Shown one piece after another: positions 49,577-62,900 of a stretch of DNA of 64,000 nt. The position numbers and the translations under genes are program-made. The DNA is from Callipepla californica brunnescens (Eukaryota; Chordata; Aves; Galliformes; Odontophoridae), in the NCBI GenBank assembly GCA_023055505.1, contig JALIRH010000004.1:52581115-52645114 (forward strand), given 5' to 3'. Within the stretch, counting starts at the first letter, position 1. Every line of letters begins with the position of its first letter. The notes under the pieces were generated by a model that was given only the letters and a program-made list of their open reading frames with translations, did not search any database and was not told the origin of the DNA.

Positions 49577-52500
49577 TCCGTGTCGCCATAGGATTTGCTT
49601 CTCTAAGCCTATGATAGTGTTTCTGGTGGTAGCATGGGGTACTGCGTATGTTTCAAGCCACCCAGTGGTCGCCCCCACCATGGTGAGCACATAACGCTTA
49701 CCACTGTGGGATCGTGGCAAGGTGATATAATCAACCTGTCACACCTCCCCATATTTATACTTCTGCCATCGCCCTTCCTGCCAGAGAGGTTTCATCCTCT
49801 TGGCTTGTTTAATTATGGCACATGTATCACAGTCATGGATCACCTGTGCGATGGCATCCGTAGTTAAGTCCACCCCTCGGTCTCTAGCCCACTTATAGGT
49901 CGCGTCCCTTCCTTGATGGCCTGAGGTCTCATGGGCCCACCGAGCTACAAATAACTCTCCTTTGTTCTGCCAGTCCAAATCTTTTTGAGACACCTCAATT
50001 TTGGCAGCTTGATCTACCTGATGGTTATTTTTCTGTTCTTCAGTAGCTCGATTCTTGGGCACATGAGCATCTACATGACGCACCTTTACAGCCAATTTTT
50101 TGTTCGGACAGCAATGTCTTTCCACAGTTCCGCAGCCCAGACAGGTTTGCCCTTCCGTTGCCAGTTGTTTTGTTCCCACTGCTGCAACCACCCCCATAAA
50201 GCGCTTGTCACCATCCAAGAGTCAGTATAAAGATACAGCATTGGCCACCTCTCCCGTTCAGCCACATCTAAGGCCACTTGGACAGCCTTTACCTCTGCAA
50301 ATTGACTCGATTCTCCTTCTCCTTCAGTGGCCTCTGCTACTCGTCGTGTGGGGCTCCACACAGCAGCCTTCCATCTGCGATGTTTCCCAACAATACGACA
50401 CGATCCATCAGTGAAGAGGGCATATGTCTGTTCATTTTCTGTTAGTTCGTTATATGGTGGGGCCTCTTTTGCGCGTGGTACCTCCTCTGCTGGTGATGTT
50501 CCAAATTTCTTGCCTTCAGGCCAGTCCATGATCACCTCAAACATCCCTGGATGGCTGAGGTTCCCCATCCGAGCTCGCTGTGTAATCAGCGCAATCCATT
50601 TACTCCAGGTGGCATCGGTGGCATGATGGGTGGAGGGAACCTTTCCTCTGAACATCCAGTTCAGCACTGGCAATCGAGGCGCCAGGAGGAGCTGCGTCTC
50701 AGTGCCAGTTACTTCAGAGGCAGCCCGAACTCCCTCGTATGCTGCCAAAATCTCCTTCTCAGTTGGAGTGTAGCACTCCTCCGAACCCCTGCACGCTCTG
50801 CTCCAAAATCCCAGGGGTCGGCCTCGGGTCTCCACAGAGGCTCTTTGCCACAGACTCCAAGTGGGACCTTTCTCTCCAGCAGCAGTGTAGAGGAGGTTCT
50901 TTACGTCCTGTCCCATCTGTACTGGCCCCAGGGCAACAGCACGGGCTATCTCCTGTTTAATCTGCTCAAAGGCCTGCTGCTGTTCAGGACCCCATGCAAA
51001 ATTATTCTTCTTTCGGGTCACCTGATAGAGGGGGCTTACTATGACGCTGTAGTTTGGGATATGCATCCTCCAAAAGCCTACTACACCGAGAAAAGACGGT
51101 GTCTCTTTTTTGCTAGTGGGTGGTGACATGCTGGTGATTTTGTCAACCACATCTCCTGGGATGTGACGACGCCCATCTTGCCATTTTACTCCTAGAAACT
51201 GAATTTCTTGGGCAGGTCCCTTCACTTTGTTTCGTTTGATAGCAAAACCAGCACCCAGAAGAATTTGGATTATTCGCTCTCCTTTTTTAAAAACTTCTTC
51301 TGCTGTATCACCCCACACAACAATGTCATCAATGTACTGGAGGTGCTCAGGTGCCCCACCCTGTTCCAGTGTGGTCTGAACCAACCCATGGCAAATGGTT
51401 GGGCTGTGTTTCCACCCCTGGGGCAAACGGTTCCAAGTGTACTGAACGCCCCTCCAGGTGAAAGCGAACTGTGGTCTGCACTCTGTGGCCAAAGGAATAG
51501 AGAAGAACGCATTGGCAATGTCAATGGCAGCATACCACTTGGCTGCTTTTGACTCCACTTCATATTGCAGCTCCAACATATCTGGCACAGCGGCGCTCAG
51601 TGGGGGTGTGACTTCATTCAGACCACGGTAATCTACCGTCAGCCTCCGTTCTCCATTGGATTTACGTACCGGCCATATGGGGCTGTTAAATGGTGAGTGG
51701 GTTTTGCTGATCACTCCCTGGCTCTCTAGCTGACGGATCAAGTTATGAATGGGGAGCAAGGAATCCCTGTTGGTGCGGTATTGCCGTCTGTGTACTGTTC
51801 TCGTAGCAATTGGTACCTGCTGCTCTTTTACTTTCAGTACCCCCACAACAGAAGGATCTTCCGACAGGCCAGGTAAAACAGACAGCTGCTGAATGTTGTC
51901 AGCATCTACAGCAGCTATTCCAAAAGCCCATCGGTATCCCTTGGGATCCTTGAAATGTCCCCTTCTAAGATAATCAATACCGACTATGCATGGAGCCCCC
52001 TGTCCAGTCACTATACGATGTTTCTGCCAGTCTTTACCGGTGAGGCTTATTTCTGCCTCCAACACAGACAATTCCTGAGAGCCCCCAGTCACTCCAGAAA
52101 TATAAATCAATTCTGACCCTTTAGAACTCGAAGGCATTAGAGTGCACTGTGCACCAGTGCCTTATATTTTTGTGGTTCTGATGTGCCAGGCCATCGAATC
52201 CACACAGTCCAATACACTCTATTATCCCTTTCCCTCCCCTGGCTGAGGGCAGGGCCCCTCTATTGGTTATCTGTGGTGACCGGGGCAATTTCATTGGTGG
52301 CTGATCTCTGCTGTAATTCTCTCACCCGTGCTCGTAGTGCAGGGGTGGGTTTTTTATGCCACTTCTTCATGTCCTCTCCATTTTCTCGTAAGAAGCTCCA
52401 CATGGACACACGTGACATGAAGTTACTGCTGTCATCTGCTCGAGCAGAGAGGCGGCTGCCTTTGATGGCTGAGACTTTTATCAGTTTGATCAGTTTCTCC

Positions 52501-53656
52501 ATCAGATTCTTTGGATCATCCCCATCTTCATCAGGCGTTTCTGATACTGACACAGGTCCATCCCGGTTCATCAGTAAGGACAATTCCTCCAGTATCATTT
52601 TCAGTATCTTCTTTATGTCACTGACTTCTCCTGCTACCGTTGATACAGCTGCAATGGAAACGTGTGACGGTGGAAGTTGTTGTTCAAAGTTTTGAAGTGT
52701 AGTAACCACTTCATGAAATGGGAGTCTTCTGTTTTGGCCCTCAAGTATACTAGACGTTGCTACCAGTGTACTTGCGTACCTTTCTGGTGCTGTTTTTGAG
52801 AGCTTCCGATATACATCAGCTTTACACCATGCTTTCTCAGGATCGCAGTCCTGGTGTGGATTGTTAGGGACGAAAGTAGGATCGTACAGCATCTCTACTA
52901 CAGCCATTTCTCTCAAAAATTGGATGCCCTTCTCCACAGTATTCCATCTTTCCACCTTAGGCTCCAGATCGTCTTTGTAAGGAAATCTCTCCTTTACAGC
53001 TACTAGTACTCGTTCCCAGAGGGTAGCAACTCCACTCAGACATCTACTAATCCCTCTGTCGATAGCTGGGTCTCGAGCAATGCTTCCCAGTTGGCGGGCT
53101 TCACTGCCATCTAGGGACACGCTGCTGGCACCGTTGTCCCAACACCGCAGCAACCAGGTGACAATAGGTTCATCTGAGCGCCGTACAAACTCCTTTCTTG
53201 AACCCTGGATTTCAGTCATCTTTAGGGGCCGACGAATAGCAGTAATGGTGATTTCTTCATTATCACTGTCCTCTCCATGTCTCACACTTTTCTTAGTGGC
53301 CTTTCTAGGTGGTGGTGGTGGTGGTGGTGCTGAGGAGGGCCCCTCACCTGGATCTTCCTCTTCTTTCTCATCTCTGTCGTCTCCATGTCTCTCACCTTCT
53401 TTAGTGGCCTTTTGAGGTGGTGGTGGTGGTGGTGTTGGTTCTGAGGAGGGCCCCTCACCTGGATCTTCCTCTTTTTTCTCTGCTGCTTCTTCTTTCCGTT
53501 CTAGCCGAGAGGACACTCGTTTCCATTTCTGGCCTTCCACAGGGGCAACCGACACGGATGCCGGTGCTTCCTGTGACTGGTCAGGTTTATCCTCAAGGTT
53601 TTCATTGTTGCTCTGAACCTCGGTTTGGAAACCATTTCTCTCCAGAATATCAATTA
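49577..53656 (-). mobile_element. ERVL fragment without LTRs (U5)
   Basis: Same fragment and end points, one base shorter. Confidence 0.88.
49739..52137 (-). pseudogene. pol: ERVL pol, frameshifted near the end of RNase H (U5)
   Basis: A one-base loss near 50096 (CCAATTTTTTG for CCAACTTTTTTG on the plus strand) ends the main frame (50086-52137) after about residue 681. It therefore loses the last RNase H Asp and the integrase finger, which continue in another frame (49739-50218). Private G435V; D236N and W452S are shared with U6, K113R with U4. Confidence 0.88.
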
Positions 53657-53669
53657 CAGGCAAAACCAT
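52260..53669 (-). CDS. gag: ERVL gag fragment, 5'-truncated (U5)
   Basis: 469 codons, indistinguishable in translation from U2 as far as I can see. Start in the non-viral flank. Confidence 0.85.
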   Translation of the reverse strand: MVLPVIDILERNGFQTEVQSNNENLEDKPDQSQEAPASVSVAPVEGQKWKRVSSRLERKEEAAEKKEEDPGEGPSSEPTPPPPPPQKATKEGERHGDDRDEKEEEDPGEGPSSAPPPPPPPRKATKKSVRHGEDSDNEEITITAIRRPLKMTEIQGSRKEFVRRSDEPIVTWLLRCWDNGASSVSLDGSEARQLGSIARDPAIDRGISRCLSGVATLWERVLVAVKERFPYKDDLEPKVERWNTVEKGIQFLREMAVVEMLYDPTFVPNNPHQDCDPEKAWCKADVYRKLSKTAPERYASTLVATSSILEGQNRRLPFHEVVTTLQNFEQQLPPSHVSIAAVSTVAGEVSDIKKILKMILEELSLLMNRDGPVSVSETPDEDGDDPKNLMEKLIKLIKVSAIKGSRLSARADDSSNFMSRVSMWSFLRENGEDMKKWHKKPTPALRARVRELQQRSATNEIAPVTTDNQ

Positions 53670-53865
53670 AACAGAGCTCAGGCCATCCCTCAGACAGGCA
53701 AAAGGAGCTAAGAAAGAGCCCTGTAAGCAAATAAAGCCCTTTTGTGAATGGAAAGACCGTGCCGGCTGCTATCAAGCTCTTGATAACAACTTTGTGTAAG
53801 CGTGTTCTGCTCAGATCTGCCCTGATCTAAATCCTTCGGGCCCCCGTTGGATGCCGAAGGAAGCG

Positions 53866-54242
53866 TTGTTTTTGGAGCTGGCACGCATTTAAGAACCACG
53901 CGGCCGTTTGCTCACACCCTCTCTCACAGGGGATGGGGGGAGAATGGAAACCAAAACATTGCAACCTGTGGGTTGAGGTGAAGATTATTTATTAAGCCAG
54001 AAAACTTCTATATACTTATATATATACTTATATAAACTTATATAAGAGACTTATATATATATACTTATATAAACTTATATGAGACAAATAACAGTAAGGA
54101 TAAAACTCTTGTGAAGGGTGTGTGGAGAGCCTGTGGCCTCAGTTTTAACAGGATTTTGGCAAGCTGCAGGAGTAGGAGAGGAGGACTCCGGTAAATTTGC
54201 ACGCCATGGAAGAAATGGCTGCATTCTGCAGTCCGACTGCAA
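53866..54242 (-). repeat. Direct repeat B with poly(A) signal and AT microsatellite (U5)
   Basis: As in U1. Confidence 0.7.
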
Positions 54243-54791
54243 GCAGATAGAAGCCTGGGCTTCTGCAGCACTCAGACACGCACAGCTCATTTGATGGATG
54301 ATTACTGAGGAGTGTGCAGATCTTCTCCCTTTTTCTGCAAGGCCTCAGCAACGCCCAGAGCTGCCAGAGAGACAAAGACTGCCACCACTGCGTCGGGGAG
54401 GAGGTGGGAGAGGACATCAGTCAGTCACCTCTTCTGCAACACGCTGCCTGGACCTGTGGCTGCCGAGCAGTCAGCAGCCTATCCCTTCTTCCTTGAGAAA
54501 GAGATACGGGCAGAGGGTTTCTTCAGGCAAGCCATTCATTGCCCGTTTTTGTGGAGGACGATGCTCCCGGAGCAAACGGACGCTCTCGGAGAGGCCGCGT
54601 GGTCTCTGCCCAGCTGGTTGGAGGAGTCTCTGTTTCAGGCATCCACGCGGCACCCTCATCATCGGCACGGGGTCTGGCTGCCCCAGAGAGGATTTGCCGT
54701 GGAGGAAACACTCAGCAGCAATTCCTTCTGCATACTGAGCAGCGTCTTCTCCACGTCCACCTTGCTCGGCTGTGGGACAAGTGGAAGTCTG

Positions 54792-56336
54792 TCATTTCCC
54801 ACTTGTCAGCAGAGTTGTGAACCGATCTCGCAGCATCTCCATCTCATACAGCGCCTGCTCATGTCTGTCTGGATCCCGTGCCACACGCTGGAACAGGTTG
54901 GGCGGTACGGACACTCGGAATTCCCACGGCAAGATAATCTCCGCAGGCACCGCCTTATTTCCTATGAGGAAGTGGTCCAGCCGTTTCTCCTCCACGCAGC
55001 ACTGTAGGTAGCGCAAGATGTCCTCCGTCCGCTGCACCAAGTGCCTCCGACTCCAGCATTCCACAGGGATGGCAGTCAGGAGGTGCATGAGCACTGTCTT
55101 CAGCTCGTAGGGAGAAAAGTTGTAGCCCACCAGGATGTAGGCACACACTTTCAGACATCCCAGGTGGAAACTGTCCTCCCCAGCACGGGCGGCTATATGC
55201 TTGAAGAACTTTGCCTCTGCCACTGCACAGGTCTGCGGCCAGGCTGTGCTGGGTGTATAAGCAGCCTCTGACTCCTGGCTGCTCAGAAAGATGTCAGTAT
55301 CGGCTTGCTGTACGCCAAACATGACATCGATCAAGAATGTTCTTTGGACCATAGGAGTCAGTTGAAGCCTGCAGGAGCGCTTGAAGAGCACCACATCCAA
55401 GAGGCATGCTGCTGACAGAGGCACGCATTTCCAGGCATTTTTCAACACCGCCCCGAACCAGCAGGCAGTCTTCTCCACGTCTAGGTAGGAGCCAGTGCAG
55501 AGGGTGTCCAGGAGGCTGGGTTGCTGATTTCTCAGCTCGTCCGCAGAGGTGTGGAGGAAACACAGCATTTTCAGATCCTGCTCCTGCCCACACGTGCATT
55601 TCAGCTCTACACGGATACGGGAGTTCTGTATTGGCAGCTCCCGTGTGGTGCCCAGTTCCAGGTAGAAAATGTGCCCACGTGGGGGTTTCAGGGACACAAG
55701 AAAGCAGAAGACAGTTTCCTCCACGGGGAGACTCCAGCCTTCGTAGGTACTGCCCACCACAAAGGATCGCTCTGGTACTGGAAAGAATGTATCTGACACA
55801 GCAATCTGAGCTATATCGATGAGGATATTCACTAGGTACAGCATACTGTCTCCAAGTTCCTTAAGGTCCTCGTTTGGCCCAAAAGATTCTGGAAGGAAAC
55901 GTGACTGATCAACTTCTTCCTCTTGCACGTTCTCTTCCTCATCTTGCTCCTGCAGCTTTTCTACCTCCTCCTCCTCTTCCTCCACCTCACCACTATCGTT
56001 CTGCTCATCCTGGACCTCCACCTCCTCCTCCTCTTGCTCCTCCTCATCACTGTTGTCTTGATTCTCCCAGAACTTTTTTTCGATCTTCCATATGAACCAG
56101 AACAGAAGTCCGAAAACACAAAGAACACTCATGATCTTCAAGGAAGGCAACAAAGCTAGCATTCCCGTCCTGCTGTGGTCCCGGTCCCTCTGCTCCGCCT
56201 TCTGCAGCAGCTCTGTCATCCGCTCTCGCAGATAGACCTCACGCTGCCACATGCGGATGAACGTGTCCTCATGAAACTCGTCGCCAGCAAGTGGCAGTAT
56301 CTGCCCCAACAAGGCGAAGATAAACGCCAAAGCCAT
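54792..56336 (-). CDS. ITPRIPL1: ITPRIPL1-like membrane protein (U5)
   Basis: 514 residues, complete. R30W is private and lies in the charged stretch before the membrane segment; Gln237 is shared with U2 and U4. The nearby silent site (GGCCC) matches U1 and U3, so this copy combines markers of both groups. Confidence 0.88.
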   Translation of the reverse strand: MALAFIFALLGQILPLAGDEFHEDTFIRMWQREVYLRERMTELLQKAEQRDRDHSRTGMLALLPSLKIMSVLCVFGLLFWFIWKIEKKFWENQDNSDEEEQEEEEVEVQDEQNDSGEVEEEEEEVEKLQEQDEEENVQEEEVDQSRFLPESFGPNEDLKELGDSMLYLVNILIDIAQIAVSDTFFPVPERSFVVGSTYEGWSLPVEETVFCFLVSLKPPRGHIFYLELGTTRELPIQNSRIRVELKCTCGQEQDLKMLCFLHTSADELRNQQPSLLDTLCTGSYLDVEKTACWFGAVLKNAWKCVPLSAACLLDVVLFKRSCRLQLTPMVQRTFLIDVMFGVQQADTDIFLSSQESEAAYTPSTAWPQTCAVAEAKFFKHIAARAGEDSFHLGCLKVCAYILVGYNFSPYELKTVLMHLLTAIPVECWSRRHLVQRTEDILRYLQCCVEEKRLDHFLIGNKAVPAEIILPWEFRVSVPPNLFQRVARDPDRHEQALYEMEMLRDRFTTLLTSGK

Positions 56337-56339
56337 GAT

Positions 56340-56619
56340 CTGGAAGAAAAGAGAGAGGGGAGGTCAGTGGGGCTGGGTGGGAGTTTGCTCGTGGCTGGGA
56401 GGGCTGGGCCAGGAGCCACAGCCCCTGGGGGCAGGGAGGAGCGGGGCCAGGGAGCTGGGAGGCAGCAGGGGCTGAGGCCAGCGCTGGTGCTGTGCCCAGA
56501 GAGCCGCTCACAGGGTCCCTCCCCTGAGCGCTGGGCCGTCAGTGCGGGCTCCAAGAAGCCCTCGCGGGCCGCTGCTTGCGCCCGGCCCAGCCCAGCCTTC
56601 CCCGTGCTGCCGCACTCAC
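56340..56619 (-). other. 5'UTR intron of the ITPRIPL1-like gene (U5)
   Basis: 280 bp with conserved splice sites. Confidence 0.75.
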
Positions 56620-56814
56620 CGATGGCCCAAGCCAAAGTGGAGCAGTGCTTCCTGCTGACGGCCCCAGCAGCAGCCCCGCACTGTGACGCGTCCTCTGTGA
56701 TGTCACAGGCGCCCCAGCCCCACCCTTTGGCCCCACCCGGCTCCGTTCCTCTCGGCTGTCACGGCCCCGGCAGCGCCCGTGTTCAGTGGCACGTGGCTGC
56801 GCCGAGCTCCCAGG
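56620..56814 (-). promoter_or_regulatory. First exon and CRE-like promoter (U5)
   Basis: CRE-like and CACCC motifs conserved. Confidence 0.55.
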
Positions 56815-57093
56815 GAGCGAGCAAACTTTCTGTCACTGATGAATACCAATGGCTGTCGGCTGGACAGCAGTGTAGCTGACAGCATCCAACGGCTGTTGGT
56901 TGTCGGGACTGTTGGAAGGATCCAAATAATTTTGTCACGACGGTACCTCTGATAAAGTAGAGTTTGTTCCCAATTGCAGTTGTGGGCGCCCCATAAACAG
57001 GGAGTGCACAGAGAGAAGAGCGTTACGTCTTTTATCCCTTATTGCCGAACGCTTATCTCTTTCTCCACTGGTTCCTCATTGGCTGAATACTGC

Positions 57094-59025
57094 AGGTTCA
57101 CACTCCATGGTGTCCTGGATATTTGAGGGAAAACAGAGAAACTGGGGGATTGGCAGAAGAGAGGATTAGACGAATTGCTAAGAGAGGCTCAGAAAGTACA
57201 CGTAAGGTGAGAGGAGGAGACTCAGAAGAGGCATGCAAAACTTCTGAGATCTGCAGTAAAAGAAGGACAGGTGGGGGTGTTTCAGGCAAGGAGAAGAGGG
57301 AATATTCCTCAGGCAGACAACGTGCTTTAACCTAACCAGACGAGACCCAGAGATATGAGGACAGTAGATGCTTCTACTGTCAGAAAAAGGGACACATGAA
57401 GAAAGACTATAGAAAGAGAATCCAGGACGAGAAAATGTTTAAGGAGGACTGAGGGGGTCAGGGGCTTTATGTGCTGGGGACCCTGGATAGAAAAGAGCCC
57501 TTGATAAAATTGAAACTGGGTTCTCAGCGTCAGGAAATGGAATTTTTGGTAGACTCTGGGGCAGAAAGATCGACTGTTCAATATTTACCTCGAGGATGTT
57601 CTTTATCCTCGGAAAAGCTACTAGTAATTGGAGCAAAAGGGAACCTTTTATGGTACCCTGTCACAAAGCAGGTAGAAATAGAATCACCTAGCACCTATGG
57701 AATTGGGTTTTCTTATTGGTATCTAAAGCAGAATATAATTTGCTAGGGAGAGATTTAATTGTGGAGTTAGGAATCAATTTGGAAGTAAAAGATAGAGAAC
57801 TGTTAAGCCATGTACTCTAACGATAGAAGACGAGGCTAGAATTAACCCAGAAGTTTGATATACTCCAGAATCAGTAGGGAAGTTAGACATAGAACCCTCT
57901 GAAGTAACTATAAAGGATCCAGGGATCCCAATTAGCATAAAACAATATCCTATTTCACAGGAAGGTACATTGAAAAATTAATATCTAAAGGCCTATTGGC
58001 TATTAGAGCCCTGATTAGAGCCATGTACGTCTCCCTGTAATACTCCTATATTCCCTGTAAAAGAAAAACAAAAGCAAAACAAAACAAACAAACAAAAAAA
58101 CAACAAAAAACCACACCTGATGACACATACAGATTGTTCCACAAGTTAAGGGAAATTCATAAGAGAACAATTACCCGTTTCCCAGTAGTGGCAAACCCCT
58201 ATGCCCTGCTCAGTCAATGAAACCCAGAATCTAAGTGGTACAGTGTAATTGATTTAAAGGATGCTTTTTGGACCTGCCCCCTGAAAGCAGAATGCAGAGA
58301 CTACTTTGCCTTCAAAGGGGAAGATCCGAACACCCATAGAAAGCAACAACTTAGATGGATAGTGCTCCCACAGGGACTCACAGAATCCCCTAACTTGTTT
58401 GGACAAGCCCTTGAGCAAGTCCTAAAAACTGATGAATCAAACCCACAGGTAACCTTAGTACAATATGCAGATGATTTACTATTAGCTGAAACAGACAAGG
58501 AAACAGTTAGACAGGGGAGCATTAAATTATTAAATTTCTTAGGTTCAAGGGGTTGAAAGTTTCAAAGGTAAAACTACAATTTACAGAAGAGGAAGTGAAA
58601 TATTTGGGACATTGGTTAAGAAAGGGAAATAAGAAATTAGATCCAGAATGGGTAAATGGGATTTTCTCTTTAAAAGCCCCGAGGAGTAAAAGGCAGGTGA
58701 GGCAGATCTTAGGGCTGCTAGGATACTGTAAACAATATATTGAGAATTATAGCAGTAAGGTAAAGTTTTTAGACCAGAAGCTAGTACAAGATGGATTGGT
58801 AAAGTGGAGTTGAGTCAGAAGGATGAGCAAAGATTAGAAGATTTAAAGGTAGATCTTGTTAATGCACGAGTGTTAGGCTTACCTGATATAAAAAGGCCAT
58901 TTCACCTTTTTTGTAAATACAGACAAAGGGACTGCTTTTGGAGTACTGACCCAGGAATGGGCCAGGAAAAAGAAATCAGTAGGATACTTTTCAAAAAGTA
59001 CTTTTCAGCGTTAGCGTAAGGCCTT
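57094..59025 (+). pseudogene. pol: ERV1 gag-pro-pol remnant, uninterrupted (U5)
   Basis: As in U3, with an unoccupied provirus site at 57480-57484. It has the shorter zinc-knuckle context of U2 and U3. Confidence 0.85.
57480..57484. other. Unoccupied ERVL insertion site (U5)
   Basis: Single ACCCT in the context GCTGGGG...GGATAG. Confidence 0.95.
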
Positions 59026-59029
59026 CGGT

Positions 59030-59253
59030 TTATCGGACACTCTCTCTTGCTCACTTTATTTGATTCATTAGCCTCCGTTCCAAATATTGTATTATATTGT
59101 GTTATTTTGCTTTCTGATATCTTATTTAGTAAATTAGCTTTCCTCCTCAGATCGTTGCCGCTGTTTTGTTTCGGGGCCCTTTTCCCTTTTCCCTTTCCCC
59201 CTTCCCCTTGTCCGGGCTGTGGGCCCGTGGGTCTCCTTCCTCCGTTGTCACGG
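59030..59253 (+). mobile_element. Divergent ERVL-type LTR fragment (U6)
   Basis: Same fragment as at 1-224. Confidence 0.6.
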
Positions 59254-59641
59254 AACCGGGCCGAACCAGCCCACAAACCGTTGACAGCTGAGTACTGCAG
59301 GTTCACACTCTATGGCGACGCTTCGCTGATCATACAAAGACCAAATAAAACATAAATCCCTTGGTCATCTAAACAACAGCAAATGGTTGTTATCTAAACA
59401 CCTCAAATAGCACCTGGTCATTGCTTTCGATCAGATACCAGGTCATGCTGTCAAGTACCTGTTTTACACTTTAAACATAAACATTCCCCTCTGGCCCCTT
59501 CCATCAACACTCGGTCTCTGTTTTGTATATTTGTCTGTCCTTCCACAGCGATAAGTTTTGGAAAGAGGATGCAGGGGAGCAGGGTATCCTGGAGCCGGCC
59601 TGTGACATCCTAACCTTCCCACAGAGCGGGACAGTTATGCT

Positions 59642-59950
59642 TTGTTTTTGGGGCTGGCACGCAGCTCAGAACCACGCGGCCGTCTGCTCACACCCTCTCT
59701 TGCAGGGGATGGGGGGAGATTGGAAACCAAAACACTGCAACTTGTTGGTTGAGGTGAACATTATTTATTGTCAAAAAACAGACAAATAACAGTAAGGATA
59801 AAACTGGAAAACTCTCTTGTGAAGGGTGTGTGGAGAGCATGTGGCCTCAGTTTTAACAGGATTTTGCCAAGCTGCAGGAGTAGGAGAGGAGGACTCCGGT
59901 CAATCTGCACGTCATGGAAAAATTAGCTGCATTCTGCAGTCCGACTGCAA
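59642..59950 (-). repeat. Direct repeat A (U6)
   Basis: Copy of the ITPRIPL1-like 3' flank with a minus-strand AATAAA, abutting the integrase remnant. Confidence 0.7.
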
Positions 59951-62900
59951 TCCGTGTCGCCATAGGATTTGCTTCTCTAAGCCTATGATAGTGTTTCTGG
60001 TGGTAGCATGGGGTACTGCGTATGTTTCAAGCCACCCAGTGGTCGCCCCCACCATGGTGAGCACATAACGCTTACCACTGTGGGATCGTGGCAAGGTGAT
60101 ATAATCAACCTGTCACACCTCCCCATATTTATACTTCTGCCATCGCCCTTCCTGCCAGAGAGGTTTCATCCTCTTGGCTTGTTTAATTATGGCACATGTA
60201 TCACAGTCATGGATCACCTGTGCGATGGCATCCGTAGTTAAGTCCACCCCTCGGTCTCTAGCCCACTTATAGGTCGCGTCCCTTCCTTGATGGCCTGAGG
60301 TCTCATGGGCCCACCGAGCTACAAATAACTCTCCTTTGTTCTGCCAGTCCAAATCTTTTTGAGACACCTCAATTTTGGCAGCTTGATCTACCTGATGGTT
60401 ATTTTTCTGTTCTTCAGTAGCTCGATTCTTGGGCACATGAGCATCTACATGACGCACTTTTACAGCCAACTTTTTTGTTCGGACAGCAATGTCTTTCCAC
60501 AGTTCCGCAGCCCAGATAGGTTTGCCCTTCCGTTGCCAGTTGTTTTGTTCCCACTGCTGCAACCACCCCCATAAAGCGCTTGTCACCATCCAAGAGTCAG
60601 TATAAAGATACAGCATTGGCCACCTCTCCCGTTCAGCCACATCTAAGGCCACTTGGACAGCCTTTACCTCTGCAAATTGACTCGATTCTCCTTCTCCTTC
60701 AGTGGCCTCTGCTACTCGTCGTGTGGGGCTCCACACAGCAGCCTTCCATCTGCGATGTTTCCCAACAATACGACACGATCCATCAGTGAAGAGGGCATAT
60801 GTCTGTTCATTTTCTGTTAGTTCGTTATATGGTGGGGCCTCTTTTGCGCGTGGTACCTCCTCTGCTGGTGATGTTCCAAATTTCTTGCCTTCAGGCCAGT
60901 CCATGATCACCTCAAACATCCCTGGATGGCTGAGGTTCCCCATCCGAGCTCGCTGTGTAATCAGCGCAATCCATTTACTCCAGGTGGCATCGGTGGCATG
61001 ATGGGTGGAGGGAACCTTTCCTCTGAACATCCAGTTCAGCACTGGCAATCGAGGCGCCAGGAGGAGCTGCGTCTCAGTGCCAGTTACTTCAGAGGCAGCC
61101 CGAACTCCCTCGTATGCTGCCAAAATCTCCTTCTCAGTTGGAGTGTAGCACTCCTCCGAACCCCTGCACGCTCTGCTCCAAAATCCCAGGGGTCGGCCTC
61201 GGGTCTCCCCAGAGGCTCTTTGCCACAGACTCCAAGTGGGACCTTTCTCTCCAGCCGCAGTGTAGAGGAGGTTCTTTACGTCCTGTCCCATCTGTACTGG
61301 CCCCAGGGCAACCGCACGGGCTATCTCCTGTTTAATCTGCTCAAAGGCCTGCTGCTGTTCAGGACCCCATGCAAAATTATTCTTCTTTCGGGTCACCTGA
61401 TAGAGGGGGCTTACTATGAGGCTGTAGTTTGGGATATGCATCCTCCAAAAGCCTACTACACCGAGAAAAGACGGTGTCTCTTTTTTGCTAGTGGGTGGTG
61501 ACATGCTGGTGATTTTGTCAACCACATCTCCTGGGATGTGACGACGCCCATCTTGCCATTTTACTCCTAGAAACTGAATTTCTTGGGCAGGTCCCTTCAC
61601 TTTGTTTCGTTTGATAGCAAAACCAGCACCCAGAAGAATTTGGATTATTCGCTCTCCTTTTTTAAAAACTTCTTCTGCTGTATCACCCCACACAACAATG
61701 TCATCAATGTACTGGAGGTGCTCAGGTGCCCCACCCTGTTCCAGTGTGGTCTGAACCAACCCATGGCAAATGGTTGGGCTGTGTTTCCACCCCTGGGGCA
61801 AACGGTTCCAAGTGTACTGAACGCCCCTCCAGGTGAAAGCGAACTGTGGTCTGCACTCTGTGGCCAAAGGAATAGAGAAGAACGCATTGGCAATGTCAAT
61901 GGCAGCATACCACTTGGCTGCTTTTGACTCCACTTCATATTGCAGCTCCAACATATCTGGCACAGCGGCGCTCAGTGGGGGTGTGACTTCATTCAGACCA
62001 CGGTAATCTACCGTCAGCCTCCGTTCTCCATTGGATTTACGTACCGGCCATATGGGGCTGTTAAATGGTGAGTGGGTTTTGCTGATCACTCCCTGGCTCT
62101 CTAGCTGACGGATCAAGTTATGAATGGGGAGCAAGGAATCCCTGTTGGTGCGGTATTGCCGTCTGTGTACTGTTTTCGTAGCAATTGGTACCTGCTGCTC
62201 TTTTACTTTCAGTACCCCCACAACAGAAGGATCTTCCGACAGGCCAGGTAAAACAGACAGCTGCTGAATGTTGTCAGCATCTACAGCAGCTATTCCAAAA
62301 GCCCATCGGTATCCCTTGGGATCCTTGAAATGTCCCCTTCTAAGATAATCAATACCGACTATGCATGGAGCCCCCTGTCCAGTCACTATACGATGTTTCT
62401 GCCAGTCTTTACCGGTGAGGCTTATTTCTGCCTCCAACACAGACAATTCCTGAGAGCCCCCAGTCACTCCAGAAATATAAATCAATTCTGACCCTTTAGA
62501 ACTCGAAGGCATTAGAGTGCACTGTGCACCAGTGCCTTATATTTTTGTGGTTCTGATGTGCCAGGCCATCGAATCCACACAGTCCAATACACTCTATTAT
62601 CCCTTTCCCTTCCCTGGCTGAGGGCAGGGCCCCTCTATTGGTTATCTGTGGTGACCGGGGCAATTTCATTGGTGGCTGATCTCTGCTGTAATTCTCTCAC
62701 CCGTGCTCGTAGTGCAGGGGTGGGTTTTTTATGCCACTTCTTCATGTCCTCTCCATTTTCTCGTAAGAAGCTCCACATGGACACACGTGACATGAAGTTA
62801 CTGCTGTCATCTGCTCGAGCAGAGAGGCGGCTGCCTTTGATGGCTGAGACTTTTATCAGTTTGATCAGTTTCTCCATCAGATTCTTTGGATCATCCCCAT

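Larger units (their letters stand above)
48656..59029. repeat. Tandem array unit U5 (short form)
   Basis: Fifth unit, 10,374 bp, with an unoccupied provirus site. A one-base deletion near 50096 breaks pol in the RNase H to integrase connection. It shares pol variants D236N and W452S with U6 and K113R with U4. Confidence 0.97.
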
